Assembly (NCBI GenBank): GCA_002914845.1
Contig: JXTC01000017.1
Location: forward strand, 1,635,262 to 1,699,261
Source: Trema orientale
Lineage: Eukaryota > Streptophyta > Magnoliopsida > Rosales > Cannabaceae
DNA: 64,000 nt
Direction: 5' to 3'
Positions 58,773 through 64,000 of the stretch are shown here, in pieces. The notes below the pieces were generated by a model. That model did no database searches and was not told the DNA's origin. It saw only the letters and a list, made by a program, of their open reading frames with translations. The stretch's first letter is position 1; every line of letters begins with the position of its first letter. The translations under genes and the position numbers were made by a program.

Positions 58773-58922
58773 CTCTCGGTCTCACGTGCCACCTTATCTC
58801 ACACGTGCCAATAATTTTCTCTATGCTAAAACGCATTACCCACTTCCGGAGCTTCCAATCCAAAAGTACCAAAAACCCAAAAACATTCTGCTCTTCTTCA
58901 ATTCTCTTTTAAGGTTTCATCC

Positions 58923-61900
58923 ATGGCGATGGCCTCCACTTTCGTCACTATCCCTAAACCCTTCCTCTGCAAACCCACCTCTCCTTCCCTCTCTAACCAC
59001 AAACTTCTTCCAGGTAACTCCCTCCATTTCTTCTTCAATGCATTTTTCTTAAATATTTTCTATTTTTTTTATCAATTTTATTTTGTCGTCTTTCTTTTAT
59101 TTATTTATTTATTTTTAATGGTTTTCCTCAGGTTTGCGAAGAAACTCTCTGACAGTGTGTGCAGTTTCAAAGAAATGGGAACCCACTAAGGTATGAGTGT
59201 ACTTTATCCATTTCATATAACTTATCCACCAAAATTCAGTGTGTGTGTGTATATATATACATACATACATACATATTTGCATGTTTAAATGGTTTTTATG
59301 GTGAAATTTGTGGTTTATGGAAGCTTTTGGGTGAAAAATGAAGTGGGTTTTGTTTATTCTGTGATTTTAATTTGTGGGTTGCAGGTTGTTCCCCAAGCTG
59401 ATAGAGTCCTTGTTCGTCTTGAGGAACTCTCTGAGGTACTCATCACTGGTTCTGTCATTTCATACCAATATTTGTTATGAATTTCTTTTTCTTTCTTTTT
59501 TGTTAATGATAAATTTCGAGTGTCAACCACTGAGGTCTATTTTTTTCAGTTCAGTGTTTGAGCTTAGGAATGTCAAACTGATGGAAAGTACTCTTTGCAT
59601 AATGTACATTGCTAAATGATTTGTTTTATATCTGTTTATTTATTTGTTTAAGTGAAAATTAGTGTTAGAAATCTTGGCGAGATATTGCTTGAGATAATCT
59701 CCACTATTACTTGTACATTTTAAAAGATAAAAAAGGTTACCAATCAAACCCTAAGGTTTTGTGTTAATGTACATTTCTAAATGAATTGGTCTGTTTGTGA
59801 TCGACCTGGATTATAGTTAACAAGGCTGGTATATGAGCTTCCTCACTGTTGATATTCCCTTAAAGTCTTCTTTCTGAGATTTCCTACCGCTTTCTTGCAT
59901 TTTAACTGTCAAAAGCCTGAATAAAGCTGTCAGGATTTGAAACCATCAAAAACTTGAAAACTTTTGTTTGTGAACCTTCATGTTAGTTTAGTTTGTACTT
60001 TCTATTCAATTTCCAGTAATCTGCTTGTTCTTATATTACATAAATATCCTTCTGCTAGCATCTCATGAGCAGTTGAGTTGAATTGCTAGATTGTGACATC
60101 AATTGGAATAAACAATTAATAATCTCATGCTAGCTTTCTCATTTTTGTGATTACTCCTATTCGTTATATGTCCTCATCGAAAGATTTTTAAGGGAAATAA
60201 AGTTAAAGAGGTATTACATTTCAATTTTCATCAACTACTATTTATGTTTTAGTACTCCTGTTGAAATGTATTTTCTGATATCTTTAGAATATGACTTAAT
60301 AACTGTTACAGTTATGTGACACTTGAATTTCGGGCCATATGTTTAATTGTTTGTTATCTGTAGGCTTTATTAAAGTAACACATCCATAGACTTAGTTAAA
60401 AGCAAAATAAAATAGAATGAGGGTGCTTCTTAAATTATTAGGTTTTTTTTATGTTTTCTCTTCTAGAGGGCTGCTTATGCTTTCTTCTCCATCAAATGGA
60501 TTATACGTCCACAAGATTTACATAATTCTACAGTTTAGAAAGTCATACTTACATGAATTATCTGTTTTGATCCATAATTGATAAATTTTTATGTTCCACA
60601 GAAATCAGCTGGTGGAGTTCTGCTGCCCAAATCAGCTGTCAAATTTGAGCGGTATCTCATGGGGGAAGTGAGCAAAGTTCTAACCTTTCTATTGTCTTGT
60701 GAATGCATTTTTTTTTTTCTGTGTTTTTGCAATCGGATTTTGTATTGGTACATATGACTACATTTCAAGTTATGTGAAACTTAAAACATAAAACATTTTT
60801 TTTTTTAAATTTTACCAATAAGTGTAAAAGGTCATATAGTCAAACCATACAAGAATATTTCACATCTGATTCTTTATCTATCGTATGTCTCTTCTTCCAG
60901 TACTCGGCATAATCTCTATCTTGGACTCTCTTATTAACAGTTCAATAAGTAAACATTTGTTTCTTTTGGCAAGCATACAGTGCTTGAATAGTATGTCTCT
61001 AAAGAGTGCCACTATGGAACTCTGTTCTGTCTCTGCAGAGCCCCAAAGCATTAATCGTCCATAAAATAGATTAAGAATCTTAGAAAAGCTTTTGACAGTT
61101 GTTGTATATGCCTTAGATTCTCTCTGTTGGTGCTGAGGTTGGGGAAGTGAAGGCCGGAACAAAGGTGGGAATTCTACATATCCAACGTGATAAATTCCTT
61201 TGCTGAAGAGTTATTGGCTCATAATCTTGATGGAGTAAATGTTTATCCTTTTGCAGGTTCTTTTTTCAGACATAAATGCTTATGAGGTAAAAATGCTAAT
61301 ATGGAATGAAGTTTTAATGTAGCCCTTTGTAATTTCCAGTTCAAGACATCGTTCATCATGATTTCTTTCATTTTCATTTCAAATCCCAATAATTTTAGTC
61401 GTAACCCTAAGAAGCTAGTAAAACGTGGTTTTGCTCCCACTTGGTATGAACTTCCATTCGGAAGGCCACCTACCTAGTGAATAACTACGAGTTTTCCTAA
61501 AGGTTATAGGGTATGCTGTTGTTCCAGTCCCTAATTTTTGAACATGTCCCAACTAAGCGGGTTTGGGGGGTTTCTTGGACATCAATATATGCATACATCT
61601 CTCTGTATTTGTATAGCCATGGAATTCCATTCTCAAGAACCTATTTGGCAGATAATCAAAATTTCCATGCTTTGCAAAGATTGTAGGTTTTGGTGGTGGC
61701 TCCACCTCCAGTTTTGAACTTGAGCCTGCAAAGTGGGTTTCTGGGATATTATTCGAAACATGCCACATGTATATATATTCATCTAACCATGATACTTAGC
61801 AGCAGACTGAGAGTCATGACTGTACCACTTTATTTTTCTCATCTTCTCATATCAGTTCTGCATAGGATTGCTCCATTATTCTATCTTTATAATGATTATT

Positions 61901-62000
61901 ATTGTTATTGAATTTGTTTGTGTATATTCAGGTCGATTTGGGAACGGACACACGGCATTGTTTCTGCAAAGAGAGTGATTTATTGGCTGTGGTTGAATAG
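58923..62000 (+). CDS. CPN10: Plastid 10-kDa co-chaperonin CPN10 (GroES family)
   Basis: Seven exons on the plus strand: 58923-59013, 59132-59190, 59385-59435, 60602-60667, 61117-61164, 61257-61286 and 61932-62000. All introns are GT-AG and every junction keeps frame, giving 137 residues, close to plant single-domain plastid CPN10. Residues 1 to about 42 (MAMASTFVTIPKPFLCKPTS..., Ser/Thr/Pro-rich, few acids) are a plastid transit peptide. The mature GroES fold starts at KVVPQADRVLVRLEE. The mobile loop that docks on Cpn60 is LSEKSAGGVLLPKSA, and strands SVGAEVGEVKAGTKVLFSD and FCKESDLLAVVE follow. Known: it caps the plastid Cpn60 folding chamber with CPN20/CPN21. Unlike CPN20 there is only one GroES domain. 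Upstream are a gapped heat-shock-element-like site and two CACGTG boxes. Adjacent in Arabidopsis to ALG8 (At2g44650/At2g44660) and, for the paralogue, to ATL4 (from memory). Confidence 0.96.
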
Positions 62001-64000
62001 GTTATGAGCTTCTCTCGTGGATTACAATGTCGGATTGCCATTATATGTTTTTTCTCGGAACTTGACATAGAAGTAGTCGGTCAAATGAAACCAGTTCACA
62101 GGTTTCATGGAATTTTTAGTTTTCATTTACATCATTGTTGTATTTGCTTTGCTACCTAGACTGACATTAAATGATTGAAACGGAGATTTTGGAAGGTATG
62201 CAATCGGATTAAAAAAAAATGGTTAGTTATATTAATATTCCTGAATTATACCTGTTGTATCATTTTGGTCCCAGACTTGAGAATTTTCAATTTACATTGT
62301 AGATTATCTTAAATTATGCATTTGTTGTTGCAATAGCTTTTTTGTCACAAATTGTTGGAATTTTTATCAACAATGAGTCATGTCCAAAGCATAGTTTGTT
62401 AACTATGATTGAGAATAAGATTTTAAATTTTCAACTTTCGTAGTAACCATCATGAATAATAATTATTACAATAATGATCTTTTTGTTACAAATTGCTAAA
62501 TTTTTAAGAGAAATGAATACTGAGCAAAGCACATAGTTTGATAAATTGATAATTATGGTTGAGAACGATACTCTTTTTGATGAATTGATAATTATGGTCG
62601 AGATGATAATTATGGTCGAGAACAAGACTCTTACGTCAAGAGCCAAATAATATGTAATTATATACTTTGCATATGATTGTCTCATGTTAGAATATGAACT
62701 TATGACAAATGGGTCATCGTTACAATAATTGCATAATTTCAGGTAATTCGTTGTACAAGTTAAAAATTGGGGGAATGGGAGGGCACATTGGCACGGCGGG
62801 GAAAATATGGGGTCTATATTTCTATAATTAACTTTTAGAAAAAAAATTAAAGTTGTGATCCTTTTTTATTGTTATTGTTATTATTATTATTATTAGGGAT
62901 AATTGGAAAAAAAAAGTTTCCTAAAGTATGGTCTTTCTGCAATTTTAACCATATCTTTTGGTTTGTATAAGTTATACCTTCACATTTCAAGAAAAAGTAG
63001 GAAACTAATACTCAGAATTAAATAACATCAAAATATTTAAACAACTAAATAGCTACTTTCTATAAGTACAAAAAATGTATATATGAATCTTAATCATTTC
63101 TCCGTAGTTGAAAAAAACTCAACTCCGACAAGGTAAAACACAAGTAATTCTCTAAGAGTGAATCAAGGTAGCGAAATTCATCTTCAGTAAATCAATTATC
63201 ATCAGTCAAATACGATCTTTCCAACAAATCAGGAAACAACGATGACTACTAGAGGACAAAGTAACAAACTCATCATCTAAAATATCAGTAATCACATCTG
63301 ATGACTCCAAAGGCGTCGATGGAGCACGAGATACTAGTGTGTGATAATTCTATAAAAATAGAGCTATTTGTGCTATTTTATTTATTATAATGTGAGTCTT
63401 TTGGACATTTTTAGTTTAGTTTTTAGATAATTTAACTTATTTTATTTTTAATTTAATTTAATTATAAAGATTTAATTTTATTGAATTTTCATTTATTTTT
63501 AAATTTAATTTTAGTTTAGTAATTTATTTATCTTAAATTTTAGTACTTAGATTTAAGTTATTTTACTTTTAAAATTCTGATTTAGTTCTGTTGTTATCTT
63601 ATTTAATTAAAAAAAAAAAAGAGGAAAACAATTTGGAATAATGAAGACCAAACTTGTGGCTATGATTGAGAAGAGAATAAGTGATCTGTGCCATTCATCT
63701 AATTCCGAAATAAATTTGGTACGTGTGTGGAATTCACTAGAGGCTGGTGCTTGCATGCATCAGCGTCCATTTTAGGCTGGGTCTGATTTGGTGCTGCCCA
63801 AGATAAGTACACCCAATTTTGGAGACAATTATTCTTCGCCACCGCAGCTTATGAATTTCAACTTTTCTGGCGTCCTATCATATGCGAGATAAGTGCCAAG
63901 CTTAGGTTGTTACGACGCACTAGATTATACGCCAAGTATTAGATTTTGAATTTAAAATATAAGAAAGAGAAAAAAGAAAGAAAAAAAAATTACCACATCA
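62001..64000. other. CPN10 3' UTR and gene-free spacer to the window end
   Basis: The first 150-200 bp are the probable CPN10 3' untranslated region. Beyond this I see no gene: AT-rich sequence with a direct repeat of GATAATTATGGTCGAGA at about 62583-62615 and (TTA)n near 62870-62895. The last 300 bp (from about 63700) are less AT-rich and may approach the next gene, but no reading frame is recognised. Confidence 0.4.

Noticed and set aside
1..64000. CRISPR array, prophage, bacterial operon or endogenous virus
   Set aside because: No regularly spaced identical repeats with unique spacers, no phage or viral replication genes, and no bacterial-style gene spacing were seen. All genes are plant nuclear in structure.

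Overview
The window looks like nuclear DNA of a flowering plant, most likely a core eudicot. It is AT-rich, its genes have GT-AG introns, long gene-poor stretches separate the genes, and small non-autonomous transposons and solo LTRs are common. No bacterial operon, CRISPR array, phage or viral gene was seen. I cannot name the species.

Seven protein genes can be supported, most by joining exons by eye at GT-AG junctions that keep frame. In order they are: a P-class PPR protein (minus strand, C-terminus cut by the window edge, 1-1492); an FCS-like zinc finger (FLZ) protein (minus, two exons, 4834-5337); mitochondrial F1-ATP synthase subunit delta' (minus, two exons around a 3.07-kb intron, 13452-17123); the ER glucosyltransferase ALG8 (minus, four exons, 24700-27842); an ATL4-like RING-H2 ubiquitin ligase (plus, intronless, 41157-42191); a GPI-anchored cysteine-rich wall or membrane protein of the At5g19250/At3g06035 type (minus, two exons, 55019-57864); and plastid co-chaperonin CPN10 (plus, seven exons, 58923-62000). 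The last two are head-to-head, about 1.06 kb apart. From memory, FLZ, ALG8 and CPN10 lie side by side in Arabidopsis near At2g44650-At2g44670, and ATL4 lies beside a second CPN10 at At3g60210-At3g60220. The window therefore resembles the unduplicated ancestral block, enlarged by repeats.

The space between genes is mainly decayed mobile DNA. Clear cases are three solo-LTR families: a 2.2-kb LTR at 10278-12472 with TSD GTCAC; two related copies at 22482-23469 and 31947-32760 on either side of ALG8; and a 1.86-kb LTR at 51666-53525 with TSD CACCA. Others are a 5' LTR with a primer-binding site at 20617, a complete 307-bp TRIM/SMART-type element inside the GPI-protein gene intron, a tRNA-derived SINE with an 11-bp target duplication at 8260-8409, and several foldback or MULE-type MITEs with 9-bp duplications. 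A nuclear copy of plastid DNA carries a damaged trnP-UGG near 47341. The long stretches 32.8-40.6 kb and 42.2-55.0 kb show no recognisable gene.

The genes do not form one pathway. They are housekeeping genes for three compartments (mitochondrion, ER, plastid) plus stress or ubiquitin regulators. I did not find a convincing undescribed system. The best leads are clustered AACGAC motifs upstream of both ALG8 and the CPN10/GPI pair, an LTR pair flanking an essential gene, and a heat-shock-element-like site 150 bp upstream of CPN10.
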